Source of the DNA: Clostridia bacterium
Lineage (GTDB): Bacteria; Bacillota; Clostridia; Lachnospirales; Lachnospiraceae
DNA length: 64,000 nt
NCBI GenBank assembly: GCA_910574255.1
Contig: CAJTAK010000005.1
Coordinates: forward strand, 147,184 to 211,183
Direction: 5' to 3'
The first letter of the stretch is position 1; each line of letters starts with the position of its first letter. The notes beneath the pieces are model-generated. The model ran no database searches and was not told the origin of the DNA. It saw only the letters and a program-made list of their open reading frames with translations. A program made the position numbers and the translations under genes. Below, in pieces: positions 8,185 through 16,353 of the stretch.

Positions 8185-9360
8185 ATGTCTTATTTTAATC
8201 AGGAAGAAACAAACAGGAGGATTCAAAAGATCAGAGACATTCTGACAAAAAGGGGACTGGATGCAGCACTGATTTATTATGATGAGCTGAATATTGCAAA
8301 TGGCTGGTATCTGACCGGCTGGTGTCCTCAGTTTGAGAAGGGGGCTGTATTGCTGCCGCTTTCCGGAGAGCCGCTGCTTTTGGGAGGACCGGAGAGCGAG
8401 CCTTTTGCAAAAATGAGCAGTGCGATTCGGGAAACACGGAATTTCAGTGTTTTCATGGTGCCGGATGAGGAGTATCCCAATGCGACGATTATGGATTTTG
8501 AAAAGCTTTATGAGGAGCTGAATCAAAAGGGGATTTCTCTGAAGAAAATCGGTATTGTAGGCACAACAATTATTCCCCATGCGGTATATACACAGTTCGA
8601 GGCAGGATTTGCAGGTGTTGAGCTTGAGGATATTACAGATGAGTATGAAGAGCTGCGTTCGCACAAATCCCAGTGGGAACAGGAAAATGTAAAGAAGGCG
8701 GTACGACTGTCTTATCAGGCATATCTGGCTATGAAGGACATGGTAAAGCCCGGTGTATATGAGCATGAAATAGCAGCAGCAGGAGAGTTTGAATGCCGGA
8801 AGAACGGAGCTAACAGCTTTGCATATGCAACGATTGTGGGAAGCGGTGAGCGCAGCAACGCAGTGGTACCTACGGGTATTAACAAAAAGCTGGAGGAAGG
8901 CGAGTGGGTAATGCTTGGAATCGCACCGAGAGTAAATGGCTACGCCGGAACCTTTGGTGAAACGCTTCCGGTATCCGGTACTTATTCAGAGGAACAGAAA
9001 TGGGCGATCAATGTGCTGAGAAGAGTACTGCGGGCGACCCGTGACATGCTAAAGCCGGGCGTTTCAGGAAAAGAGATTGATGTCCCGGGCCGGGAGATTT
9101 TTGAGAAGGAAGGACTTTTGCGGTATCTGGTCTGCCCATTTGCCCATACCATTGGTTTGATGGAAGCGGAGGGACCATTCTACGGACCGAACTCCACAGA
9201 TGATCTGGAGCCGGGAATGACCGTATGTGTGGATATCAGCTTTTTTGGACATCCCACACTGCATGGGGCAAGAATTGAGACAGGATACCTGATTACGGAG
9301 GATGGCTGTGAGCCTATGTGCCCGGAGCTGGATGCCTTATTTGAAGAAGATGTAAACTAG
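8185..9360 (+). CDS. M24 pita-bread fold hydrolase (creatinase/Xaa-Pro aminopeptidase family), metal ligands altered
   Basis: 391 residues. The ATG at 8185 follows AGGAGAGGAG; an upstream frame overlapping rhaM is not the start. The N-terminal creatinase domain ('RIQKIRDILTKRGLDAALIYY') is followed by the M24 domain. The catalytic-domain His (FAHTIGL) and the ARIE glutamate are kept. The two aspartates of canonical members (vlvDxG and GYxxDxTR) are replaced by VMLGIAP and GYAGTFGETL. This resembles metal-free creatinase more than a dinuclear aminopeptidase. Last gene of the operon that starts at 724. Confidence 0.85.
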   Translation: MSYFNQEETNRRIQKIRDILTKRGLDAALIYYDELNIANGWYLTGWCPQFEKGAVLLPLSGEPLLLGGPESEPFAKMSSAIRETRNFSVFMVPDEEYPNATIMDFEKLYEELNQKGISLKKIGIVGTTIIPHAVYTQFEAGFAGVELEDITDEYEELRSHKSQWEQENVKKAVRLSYQAYLAMKDMVKPGVYEHEIAAAGEFECRKNGANSFAYATIVGSGERSNAVVPTGINKKLEEGEWVMLGIAPRVNGYAGTFGETLPVSGTYSEEQKWAINVLRRVLRATRDMLKPGVSGKEIDVPGREIFEKEGLLRYLVCPFAHTIGLMEAEGPFYGPNSTDDLEPGMTVCVDISFFGHPTLHGARIETGYLITEDGCEPMCPELDALFEEDVN

Positions 9361-9525
9361 TCCGGCTAAGAGATGTCAAGTATTGAATATAAATTTTTTC
9401 AGCTGGACGGTAAAGTCGCAAAGGCACACGAGAGAAAGTTTCATGAGTGCCCTTTCGAATGAAACTTTTTCTCGTTAGGTGTGTGCCGAAGTGACTTTAC
9501 CCTTTAGTACTGTTGCGTAGCAACT
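9360..9525 (+). repeat. Structured repeat element, copy B (most complete)
   Basis: Begins at the last base of the M24 stop codon. The 5' helix is GTCCGGCT with AGCTGGAC (9401-9408). The long hairpin starts GGTAAAGTCGC (9409) and closes with GTGACTTTACC. Its inner helix is GGCACAC/GTGTGCC and a 15-bp top helix carries the loop GAGTGCCCTTTCGA. The 3' hairpin is GTTGC-gta-GCAAC (9512-9524). The following gene (9649) is ASRT-like. Confidence 0.8.
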
Positions 9526-9648
9526 AAAACAGCAGAACGCAGATGGTGCATAGAAGAATTTACGGACACATGTACTTGTGGCCGGAAATTTTTCTTAGTA
9601 ATGATGTATCATCTGTGTTATGCGGAACTAAAATTAGGAGGAATGAAA

Positions 9649-10008
9649 ATGGAACTTGGAAAAATGACATGGGTTTTCGCAGACGGAGATTTACCGCCCC
9701 AGGGAAATGAGGAGCCGTTTGGACACGAGGCGCTGATGGTTGTAAATTATGGGGATACGGATGCGGAGCTGACAATGGATTTGCTTTTTGAGGACAAAGA
9801 TCCGAAAGAGGGAATCAAGCTTTGCGTGCCGGCAAAGAGGGTAAATTGCTTCCGCATGGATTTCCCTTTGGGAGAAGAAGGATATGAGATTAAGCCGGGG
9901 CAATTTGCAGTGATATTAAAGAGCAGTGTGCCGGTAGTGGCAGTATACGGCAGACTGGACAGAAGAAAGGATATGGCTTATTATCCGGTAGCAGGATATA
10001 GTGTATAA
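9649..10008 (+). CDS. Sensory rhodopsin transducer (ASRT) family protein
   Basis: 119 residues. Start ATG 9649 chosen because AGGAGG (9636-9641) is 7 nt upstream; ATG 9643 is too close. The sequence aligns with Anabaena sensory rhodopsin transducer: 'TWVFADGDLPPQGNE', 'HEALMVVNYGDTDAEL', 'VPAKRVNCFRMDFP', 'FAVILKSSVPVVAVYGRLD'. ASRT is a small tetrameric beta-sandwich protein that binds DNA and sugars in vitro. No rhodopsin is present here. The gene stands alone behind structured element B, next to the sugar operon, so a carbohydrate-linked role is plausible but unproven. Confidence 0.88.
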   Translation: MELGKMTWVFADGDLPPQGNEEPFGHEALMVVNYGDTDAELTMDLLFEDKDPKEGIKLCVPAKRVNCFRMDFPLGEEGYEIKPGQFAVILKSSVPVVAVYGRLDRRKDMAYYPVAGYSV

Positions 10009-10012
10009 ATAG

Positions 10013-10140
10013 GTATATCCTGCGGATACCCCGCAATGCATGCCCTTTCAGGGCGGGCGGACTTCGTCTGTTAATATATACCCTACGGGTACCCCATTAA
10101 TGCATTCCCTTTCGGGGCTGGTGGACTTCATCCATTAAGG
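10013..10140. repeat. Two degenerate ~60-bp direct repeats
   Basis: Two diverged units follow the ASRT gene: one from about 10015 (atatcctgcggataccccgc...) and one from about 10077 (ataccctacgggtacccca...). Both end in a GGACTTC(G/A)TC(T/C)(G/A)TTAA-like segment. Related pieces occur at 12553 and 54390. No coding potential was seen. Confidence 0.6.
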
Positions 10141-10151
10141 TATGATTTTTA

Positions 10152-10197
10152 GGAGCGTTGCTATATAGGTGAACGGGCACTTATGGAGCAGCGCTCC
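10152..10197 (+). terminator. Hairpin, possible terminator upstream of argH
   Basis: GGAGCGTTGCT (10152-10162) pairs with AGCAGCGCTCC (10187-10197), an 11-bp stem with one G-U and a 24-nt loop, followed by ATTTTAT. The U-run is weak, so termination of the ASRT transcript is plausible rather than certain. Confidence 0.45.
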
Positions 10198-10212
10198 ATT
10201 TTATATACAAAT

Positions 10213-10242
10213 CTTGAATACGAATGAAAACTGTGCTATATT
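10213..10242 (+). promoter_or_regulatory. argH promoter with an ARG-box-like site on the -35
   Basis: TTGAAT (10214-10219) and TATATT (10237-10242) are separated by 17 bp, a good sigma-A promoter. The segment CTTGAATACGAATGAAAA (10213-10230) matches the ArgR consensus TNTGNATWWWWATNCANA at most fixed positions. Arginine repression of argH is therefore likely but the site is imperfect. Confidence 0.55.
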
Positions 10243-10320
10243 GAGGAAAGTTAAAATTACAGGAAGGTTTCATGAGCGGAATGGCAGGAAACGGTTTCTG
10301 AGAAAGATGAGGGAATATCT

Positions 10321-11709
10321 ATGGCACAGCTTTGGGGAGGTCGCTTTACAAAGGAGACAGATCAACTGGTCTATAACTTTAACGCATCCATTTCTTTTGA
10401 CAGAAAGTTTTATAAACAGGACATGCAGGGCAGTATGGCCCATGTGCGGATGCTGGCAAAGCAGGGAATTCTTACGGAGGAAGAACGGGATGTGATTCTG
10501 TCCGGTATTGAGGGAATTCTTAAGGATGTGGAGAGCGGAAAGCTTGAGATTACCAGTGAGTATGAGGACATCCACAGCTTTGTGGAGGCGAATCTCATTG
10601 ACCGCATCGGAGATCCGGGGAAGAAGCTGCATACAGGGCGCAGCCGGAATGATCAGGTGGCTTTGGATATGAAGTTGTATACGAGGGATGAGGTTTGCGA
10701 GATTGACGGCCTGGTGCGTGAGCTGCTTGTGATTTTACAGCGGCTGATGGAGGAGCATACAGGAACGGTTATGCCGGGATTTACCCATCTGCAGAAGGCC
10801 CAGCCCATTACGTTGGCTCATCATCTGGGGGCTTATTTTGAGATGTTTAAGCGGGATCGGGATCGGCTTTCGGATATCTATGATCGGATGAATTACTGTC
10901 CTTTGGGGTCGGGAGCTTTGGCAGGAACTACGTACCCTCTTGACAGAGAGTATACGGCGGAGCTTTTGGACTTTCAGGGGGCTACGCTCAATAGCATGGA
11001 TTCCGTGTCCGATCGGGACTATCTGATTGAGCTGCTGTCAGCCCTCTCAACAATTATGATGCATTTAAGCCGATTCTCAGAAGAAATCATTATCTGGAAT
11101 ACCAATGAATATCGTTTTGTGGAGATTGATGATGCCTACAGTACGGGAAGCAGTATTATGCCCCAGAAGAAGAATCCGGATATTGCGGAACTGGTACGGG
11201 GAAAGACGGGACGTGTCTATGGTGCGCTGATTTCACTGCTTACTACCATGAAAGGGCTTCCTCTTGCTTACAATAAGGATATGCAGGAGGATAAGGAGCT
11301 GACCTTTGATGCCTTTGACACGGTGAAAGGATGCCTGGCGTTATTTACGGGGATGCTGGATACCATGAAGTTTCATAAAAATCAGATGGCGGCAAGTGCA
11401 AGAAATGGATTTACCAATGCAACGGATGCAGCGGATTATCTGGTGAATCATGGGGTGCCATTCCGGGATGCCCATGGGGTGATTGGACGTCTGGTGCTTT
11501 ACTGCATTGAGCAGGGGAAAGCCATTGAAGAACTGAGTCTTTCGGAGCTTAAGGAGATTAGTCCTGTGTTTGAGGAGGATGTTTTTGAGGCCATCAGTAT
11601 GGATACCTGTGTAAATAAACGTCTGACTCTTGGAGCGCCGGGGGAGAAGGCTGTGAAGCAGGTGATTGCGAAGAATAAGGAATGGCTGGAGAAACATCGT
11701 TCATTGTAA
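10321..11709 (+). CDS. argH: Argininosuccinate lyase
   Basis: 462 residues, full length for ArgH. It splits argininosuccinate into arginine and fumarate, the last step of arginine synthesis. Family features are visible: N-terminal '[11 protein letters not shown]', '[15 protein letters not shown]', '[15 protein letters not shown]', '[16 protein letters not shown]' and the signature loop [11 protein letters not shown] (about 277-287) with the catalytic serine. The ATG follows GAGGG by about 8 nt. It is monocistronic here; argC and argJ lie at 58-61 kb and no argG is present in the window. Confidence 0.97.
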   Translation: MAQLWGGRFTKETDQLVYNFNASISFDRKFYKQDMQGSMAHVRMLAKQGILTEEERDVILSGIEGILKDVESGKLEITSEYEDIHSFVEANLIDRIGDPGKKLHTGRSRNDQVALDMKLYTRDEVCEIDGLVRELLVILQRLMEEHTGTVMPGFTHLQKAQPITLAHHLGAYFEMFKRDRDRLSDIYDRMNYCPLGSGALAGTTYPLDREYTAELLDFQGATLNSMDSVSDRDYLIELLSALSTIMMHLSRFSEEIIIWNTNEYRFVEIDDAYSTGSSIMPQKKNPDIAELVRGKTGRVYGALISLLTTMKGLPLAYNKDMQEDKELTFDAFDTVKGCLALFTGMLDTMKFHKNQMAASARNGFTNATDAADYLVNHGVPFRDAHGVIGRLVLYCIEQGKAIEELSLSELKEISPVFEEDVFEAISMDTCVNKRLTLGAPGEKAVKQVIAKNKEWLEKHRSL

Positions 11710-11767
11710 AGTCAGGTTATTAGAGCAAACTGGCATGTCCAGTTGACTGTTGGAGGTTGATAAGGGG

Positions 11768-11788
11768 GAGCCGGCGTTCAGCCGGCTT
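11768..11788. terminator. Small GC hairpin between convergent argH and response regulator
   Basis: AGCCGGC-gttca-GCCGGCT forms a 7-bp GC stem that overlaps the stop codon of the response regulator gene. It could act in both directions, although neither side has a long U-run. Confidence 0.35.
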
Positions 11789-12464
11789 CTTCAGTTGTGA
11801 ATTTATACCCCATCCCCCAGATGGTCTTAATCAGCTCCCCTTTTTCACCAAGCTTGCTCCGCAGCTTCTTTACATGGGTGTCAATCGTCCGGGCATCTCC
11901 AAAATAATCGTAATTCCACACGTTATTCAGAATCTTTTCCCGGGAGAGAGCAATGCCTTCATGTTCCATAAAGTAAGCCAGAAGCTCAAATTCCTTAAAG
12001 CTGAGATCCAAAGCAACTCCGTCAAGCGTCACCAGGTGAGCCGCTTTATTCAGTTCAATGCCGCCTGCTGTGAGAACATCGTCCACACTTCTGGTAGTGG
12101 TTCGGCGAAGAATGGCTTCAACTCTTGCCACCAGAATCTTAGGGCTGAATGGTTTGGAGATATATTCGTCCACACCCAGCTCAAAGCCCTGAAGCTCGTC
12201 CCGTTCGTCTGATTTGGCAGTGAGCATAATAATGGGAACCTTGGAATACTCCCGAATCTCCCGGCAGGTCTGCCAGCCGTCCATTTTGGGCATCATGATA
12301 TCCAGAATTACCAGTGCAATTCCTTCGGTTTCAAAAAAGAGATCCAGAGCTTCTGCCCCATCACCGGCTTCCAGAACCTCATAATTCTGCTTTACCAGGA
12401 AATCCTTTACCAGCTTGCGCATTCTGCTTTCATCATCTACTACCAGGATTTTTAATTTATCCAT
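11778..12464 (-). CDS. OmpR/PhoB-family response regulator
   Basis: 228 residues. The receiver domain (1-~120) has the acidic pocket 'VVDDE', the phospho-acceptor in 'LVILDIMMPKMDG', the Thr of 'IIMLTA' and the Lys of 'YISKPF'. The C-terminal winged helix contains 'LSFKEFELLAYFMEHEG' and 'RTIDTHVKKLRSKLGE...TIWGMGYKF'. It is a DNA-binding transcription factor, divergently transcribed from the histidine kinase at 12831, its probable partner. The signal and regulon are unknown. Confidence 0.93.
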   Translation of the reverse strand: MDKLKILVVDDESRMRKLVKDFLVKQNYEVLEAGDGAEALDLFFETEGIALVILDIMMPKMDGWQTCREIREYSKVPIIMLTAKSDERDELQGFELGVDEYISKPFSPKILVARVEAILRRTTTRSVDDVLTAGGIELNKAAHLVTLDGVALDLSFKEFELLAYFMEHEGIALSREKILNNVWNYDYFGDARTIDTHVKKLRSKLGEKGELIKTIWGMGYKFTTEEAG

Positions 12465-12552
12465 AAGACAGCCCTCCGCTTATTTCAATATCTGTCCATA
12501 GTATAGCAGAGAAATATGTTTCTTTTGTGAACGAACAGAGCGGATTGCGAAT

Positions 12553-12606
12553 ATTTATTCCTGCGGGCAACGAGCCAAGCGGACATGCTGGCATGTCCAC
12601 TTGACT
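12553..12606. repeat. Dispersed repeat unit with GGACATGC hairpin
   Basis: The segment from TTTATTCCTGCGGGCAACG onward recurs almost unchanged at 54421-54473. It contains GGACATGC-tg-GCATGTCC (12581-12598), a perfect 8-bp hairpin. It lies in the divergent region between response regulator and kinase. Confidence 0.6.
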
Positions 12607-12654
12607 GTGTGCATTATTCTTATGGGACAGTTGGTATGTAATTTGTTCATAAAA

Positions 12655-12683
12655 TTGATTTTTGACTGATTTTGCTCTATAAT
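12655..12683 (+). promoter_or_regulatory. Sigma-A promoter for the histidine kinase gene
   Basis: TTGATT (12655-12660), 17-bp spacer, TATAAT (12678-12683), pointing to the kinase gene with a leader of about 140 nt. Nothing else recognisable lies in the leader. Confidence 0.65.
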
Positions 12684-12830
12684 GAGCAATAGTTAAATGT
12701 GAAGGATATAAAGAAAAAGAGATTATATGAGTAAAAATACTGTAAAAGATGTAACTTAAATGGATTTTCCGTTGTAACTGTGAACTGAACAGTTACGAAA
12801 AGATTAAAGTATAGAAGGATACCGCATACA

Positions 12831-14306
12831 ATGAAGCATTCTATCAAACGCCAGATGGCGGCTTGTTTTATTGGGGTCATGGCTGTGACGCTTATCTGCT
12901 GCTGGCTGGTCAATCGATTTTTTTTAGAGAATTATTATATTGAAAATAAAAAGCATGTGATTCTAAATGCTTATCATGTGCTGAACAATGGTGTGTCTGA
13001 GGGAAGGCTGGAGGAAAGTGAATTTATCACAGAACTGGATCAGATCTGCGCCACTGACAATATATCTCTCTTTGTTATGGACACCAGCGGCAATCCCCGC
13101 CTTTACAGCAACCGGGATTATAAAACACTCCAAAGAAGGCTTTACGCTTATATTTTTGAACTGGAGACGCCGGAGACGGCCCGGGTGCTGGTACAGGGAG
13201 AGGGGTATGTCATCCGGGAGAGCAAGGACTTTTTGACTCAGGCGGACTATCTTGAGCTGATTGGAACTTTGGATTCCGGGGAGCCCTTTATTATGCGTAC
13301 AGCGGTGGAGAGCATTCGGGAAAGTGCAGAGCTTTCCAGCCGTTTTTTTGCCTATATTGGTGCGGCAGGAATTTTGGTGAGTTCCCTTCTGATTTGGTGG
13401 CTGTCCCGGCGGCTGTCCCAGCCCATGATGGAGCTGGCAGAGTTATCTCAACGGATGGCGGATTTGGATTTTAATGCTAAGTTCGTTTCTCACCAGAATA
13501 ATGAGATTGGCTTTTTAGGACAGCATATGAATCAGCTCTCGGAGACACTGGAGCAGACCATTTCCGAACTTAAGACAGCCAATAATGAGCTGCAGAAGGA
13601 TATTGAGCATAAGACGCAGATTGATGAGATGCGCAAAGATTTTCTTTCCAATGTATCCCATGAGCTGAAAACGCCAATTGCCTTGATTCAAGGCTATGCG
13701 GAAGGATTGAAGGAGTGCATCAATGACGATCCGGAAAGTCGGGACTTTTACTGTGAGGTCATAATGGACGAGGCCGGAAAAATGAATACTATGGTAAAAA
13801 ACCTTCTTGCCCTGAATCAATTAGAATTTGGAAATGATATAACATCCATGGAGCGGTTTGATATTGCAGATTTAGTGCAAAATGTTCTGAATTCCGTAGG
13901 AATCCTCATGGAGCAAAAGGGGATCCATCTGATTTTTAAAACGAATGAACCTCTCTATGTGTGGGCAGATGAGTTTAAGGTAGAGCAGGTGGTGACTAAT
14001 TACGTCAGCAATGCTATTAATCACTGTGACTATGATAAGATTATAGAGGTGAAGCTTGTAAGAAATGGCGGATCTGTTAGAGTGTCTGTGTTTAACACCG
14101 GCAATCCTATACCGGAAAATGATCTGGACAAAATCTGGATTAAGTTTTATAAGGTGGATAAAGCTCGGACCAGAGAGTATGGCGGAAGCGGTATCGGATT
14201 GTCTATTGTAAAGGCAGTAATGGAGTCTATGAATAAAGAATATGGCGTGAAAAATTATGACAACGGCGTGGAATTCTGGTTTGAAGTGGATGGTAAAGTG
14301 AATTAA
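12831..14306 (+). CDS. Membrane sensor histidine kinase (HAMP-HisKA-HATPase)
   Basis: 491 residues. One membrane helix lies at about 8-30, then an extracytoplasmic sensor region, a second helix at about 173-195, and HAMP ('RRLSQPMMELAELSQRMADLDF'). A coiled coil leads to HisKA with 'SNVSHELKTPIALIQGYAEGL' as the phospho-acceptor H-box. HATPase motifs are 'NYVSNAINH' (N-box) and 'GGSGIGLSI' (G2). Order and spacing are standard. Probable partner of the divergent response regulator. Confidence 0.93.
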   Translation: MKHSIKRQMAACFIGVMAVTLICCWLVNRFFLENYYIENKKHVILNAYHVLNNGVSEGRLEESEFITELDQICATDNISLFVMDTSGNPRLYSNRDYKTLQRRLYAYIFELETPETARVLVQGEGYVIRESKDFLTQADYLELIGTLDSGEPFIMRTAVESIRESAELSSRFFAYIGAAGILVSSLLIWWLSRRLSQPMMELAELSQRMADLDFNAKFVSHQNNEIGFLGQHMNQLSETLEQTISELKTANNELQKDIEHKTQIDEMRKDFLSNVSHELKTPIALIQGYAEGLKECINDDPESRDFYCEVIMDEAGKMNTMVKNLLALNQLEFGNDITSMERFDIADLVQNVLNSVGILMEQKGIHLIFKTNEPLYVWADEFKVEQVVTNYVSNAINHCDYDKIIEVKLVRNGGSVRVSVFNTGNPIPENDLDKIWIKFYKVDKARTREYGGSGIGLSIVKAVMESMNKEYGVKNYDNGVEFWFEVDGKVN

Positions 14307-14410
14307 GGAAACACCCTACGGGCAAGGTGAATTTGCCGCAAGGCAAAGAGAGGGTGCCCTGGGGCATATCCCTTTATGCACAAAGAGCATGTGCAAATTC
14401 AAGGAAAGGA
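14307..14410 (+). repeat. Leader repeat of the 52-nt family, variant with insertion
   Basis: Starts as GGAAACACCCTACGGG just after the kinase stop and ends with TATCCCTTTATGCACA...GCATGTGCAAATTCAAGG. It has an extra ~45-nt insert between the two halves compared with the 49.4-kb units. It ends directly before the AAGGAAAGGAGG ribosome site of the acylphosphatase gene. Confidence 0.7.
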
Positions 14411-14419
14411 GGCAACGGT

Positions 14420-14689
14420 ATGGTACGAAAGCATTTTTATTTTTCTGGGAGAGTTCAGGGAGTGGGTTTTCGCTTTCAGGCATCTTGGGCGGCCAAGCAA
14501 TTGGGGTTGACTGGCTGGGTTCGGAATCTGCCTGACGGACGAGTGGAGATGGAGGTTCAGGGAGAGCCTTTTGAGGTAGAGAAGATGGTTGAGCTTCTAA
14601 AGGAGGCTATGTATATTCGGATTAACAAAATAGACAGTGCAGATGTGCCTGTGAAGGAAGGGGAGCGGAAGTTCCGCACAGAGTACTGA
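14420..14689 (+). CDS. acyP: Acylphosphatase
   Basis: 89 residues, the normal size. The N-terminal signature 'FSGRVQGVGFR' has the phosphate-binding loop and catalytic Arg; the catalytic Asn is in 'GWVRNLPDGRVE'. It hydrolyses acyl phosphates such as acetyl phosphate or carbamoyl phosphate. The start at 14420 is chosen by the AAAGGAGG ribosome site and by homology. A longer in-frame extension to 14327 would translate the leader repeat and is not credible. Confidence 0.93.
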   Translation: MVRKHFYFSGRVQGVGFRFQASWAAKQLGLTGWVRNLPDGRVEMEVQGEPFEVEKMVELLKEAMYIRINKIDSADVPVKEGERKFRTEY

Positions 14690-14835
14690 TATCGGCTATC
14701 TTAATTTTTCATTAAAATGATTCACAAGCTACATGGGATATGGTAAAATTTCCATAGATATATCCTGTGGGTGAAAGAATTTAAATACAGACAACCCCCA
14801 TTTCTGCAAAACTATAGAGGAGAGAGGATAAAAGC

Positions 14836-16353
14836 ATGAGAGGTGTCTATACAAATGTAGTAGAGATTCGCCAGAAGATTTTCACGGAAGTGGCCCGCAT
14901 GGCCTACGAAGGCGGCAACTATTCCCGGATTATTGATCTGCCTTACAAAATCATTCCCGGTGAGGTGGCTACCTATCGGGAGAGCGTGTTTCTGGAGCGG
15001 GCTATTGTAGAGGAGCGTCTGCGTCTGGCCATCGGCCTGCCTTTGCGGAAGATGACGGAACATGCTCCCGTGTCTCAGGGCATTGAAGAGAGTGCCATTG
15101 CAGAAAAATATTACGATCCGCCCTTGGTAAATATTATTAAATTTGCCTGTCATGCCTGTCCGGATAAAGAGGTACGGGTAACGGATGCCTGTCAGGGCTG
15201 TTTGGCTCATCCCTGTAAAGAGGTCTGCCCCAAAGATGCCATTTCCATTGTAAACGGACGCTCTGTGGTAGATCAGGAGAAATGTATCAAGTGCGGAAGA
15301 TGTATGAAGAACTGTCCCTACGGAGCCATCGTGCAGATGGAACGTCCCTGTGCCAAGGCCTGCGGCGTGGATGCTATTGGTACGGATGAATTCGGCCGGG
15401 CCGACATAGATTATGACAAATGCGTTTCCTGCGGCATGTGTCTGGTGAACTGCCCCTTTGGAGCCATTGCGGATAAGAGTCAGATTTTTCAGGTTATTCA
15501 TGCCATCAAGAGTGACATACCTGTTTATGTAGCCCTTGCTCCGGCTTTTGTAGGCCAATGGGGCAAAGATCTTCCGGCAGAGAAGATCAAAGAAGCATTT
15601 CGGCAGCTTGGCTTTGCGGATGTAATGGAGGTGGCTGTGGGAGCGGACCTCTGCACCATAGAGGAAGCAAGGGATTTCCTGGAAGAAGTACCCAAAAAGC
15701 AGCCCTTTATGGGAACCTCCTGCTGTCCGGCCTGGTCTGTTATGGCGAAGAAGCTGTATCCTGACTTTGCGCCCTATATTTCCATGGCATTGACGCCGAT
15801 GGTACTTACCGGCCGTCTTCTGAAAAAAGAGCATCCCGGCTGTAAGGTCGTATTTGTAGGTCCCTGCGCTGCCAAGAAGCTGGAAGCCAGCCGCAGAACC
15901 ATTCGAAGCGATGTGGACTTTGTTCTCACCTTCGAGGAGGTTATGGGTATGTTTGAGGCAAAGGAAATAGACTTCGGCGCCATTACTCAATCGGAGAATC
16001 TGAAAGATGCAAGCGGCGACGGAAGGGGTTTTGCAGTAACCGGAGGTGTGGCTTCTGCAGTAGTGAACTGTATCCATGAGATGGAGCCGGATCGGGAAGT
16101 CAAGGTACAGAGCGCTGAGGGTTTAAGAGCTTGCCGGGAAATGCTGGATTTGGCGAAAAAGGGCCAGTACGACGGCTATCTTCTGGAGGGCATGGCCTGT
16201 CCGGGCGGCTGCGTAGGCGGAGCCGGAACCTTAAAGAGTCCCACAGCGTCCAAAGGACAGGTAAAGCTCAGCATGAAGAAGGCCGGAAGCCAGAGCGTAT
16301 TTTCCAGCGGTTATAAAGAGTATTTGGAGATTTTGGAGGAAAAAAATCAATGA
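14836..16353 (+). CDS. Monomeric [FeFe] hydrogenase, group B
   Basis: 505 residues. The N-terminal ~90 residues are unassigned. A Cys cluster region follows ('CHACPDKEVRVTDACQGCLAHPC') with two ferredoxin-type motifs 'CIKCGRCMKNCP' and 'CVSCGMCLVNCP'. The H-cluster domain has all three motifs: TSCCPAW (294-300), GPCAAKK (342-348) and MACPGGC (453-459). The TSCCPAW and MACPGGC forms mark group B rather than the bifurcating group A3. It probably exchanges electrons between ferredoxin and protons in the cytoplasm. No accessory hydEFG genes are in the window. Confidence 0.92.
   Translation: MRGVYTNVVEIRQKIFTEVARMAYEGGNYSRIIDLPYKIIPGEVATYRESVFLERAIVEERLRLAIGLPLRKMTEHAPVSQGIEESAIAEKYYDPPLVNIIKFACHACPDKEVRVTDACQGCLAHPCKEVCPKDAISIVNGRSVVDQEKCIKCGRCMKNCPYGAIVQMERPCAKACGVDAIGTDEFGRADIDYDKCVSCGMCLVNCPFGAIADKSQIFQVIHAIKSDIPVYVALAPAFVGQWGKDLPAEKIKEAFRQLGFADVMEVAVGADLCTIEEARDFLEEVPKKQPFMGTSCCPAWSVMAKKLYPDFAPYISMALTPMVLTGRLLKKEHPGCKVVFVGPCAAKKLEASRRTIRSDVDFVLTFEEVMGMFEAKEIDFGAITQSENLKDASGDGRGFAVTGGVASAVVNCIHEMEPDREVKVQSAEGLRACREMLDLAKKGQYDGYLLEGMACPGGCVGGAGTLKSPTASKGQVKLSMKKAGSQSVFSSGYKEYLEILEEKNQ

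Noticed and set aside
14812..16077. 421-codon open frame on the minus strand
   Set aside because: Antisense shadow of the [FeFe] hydrogenase, whose motifs are complete on the plus strand.
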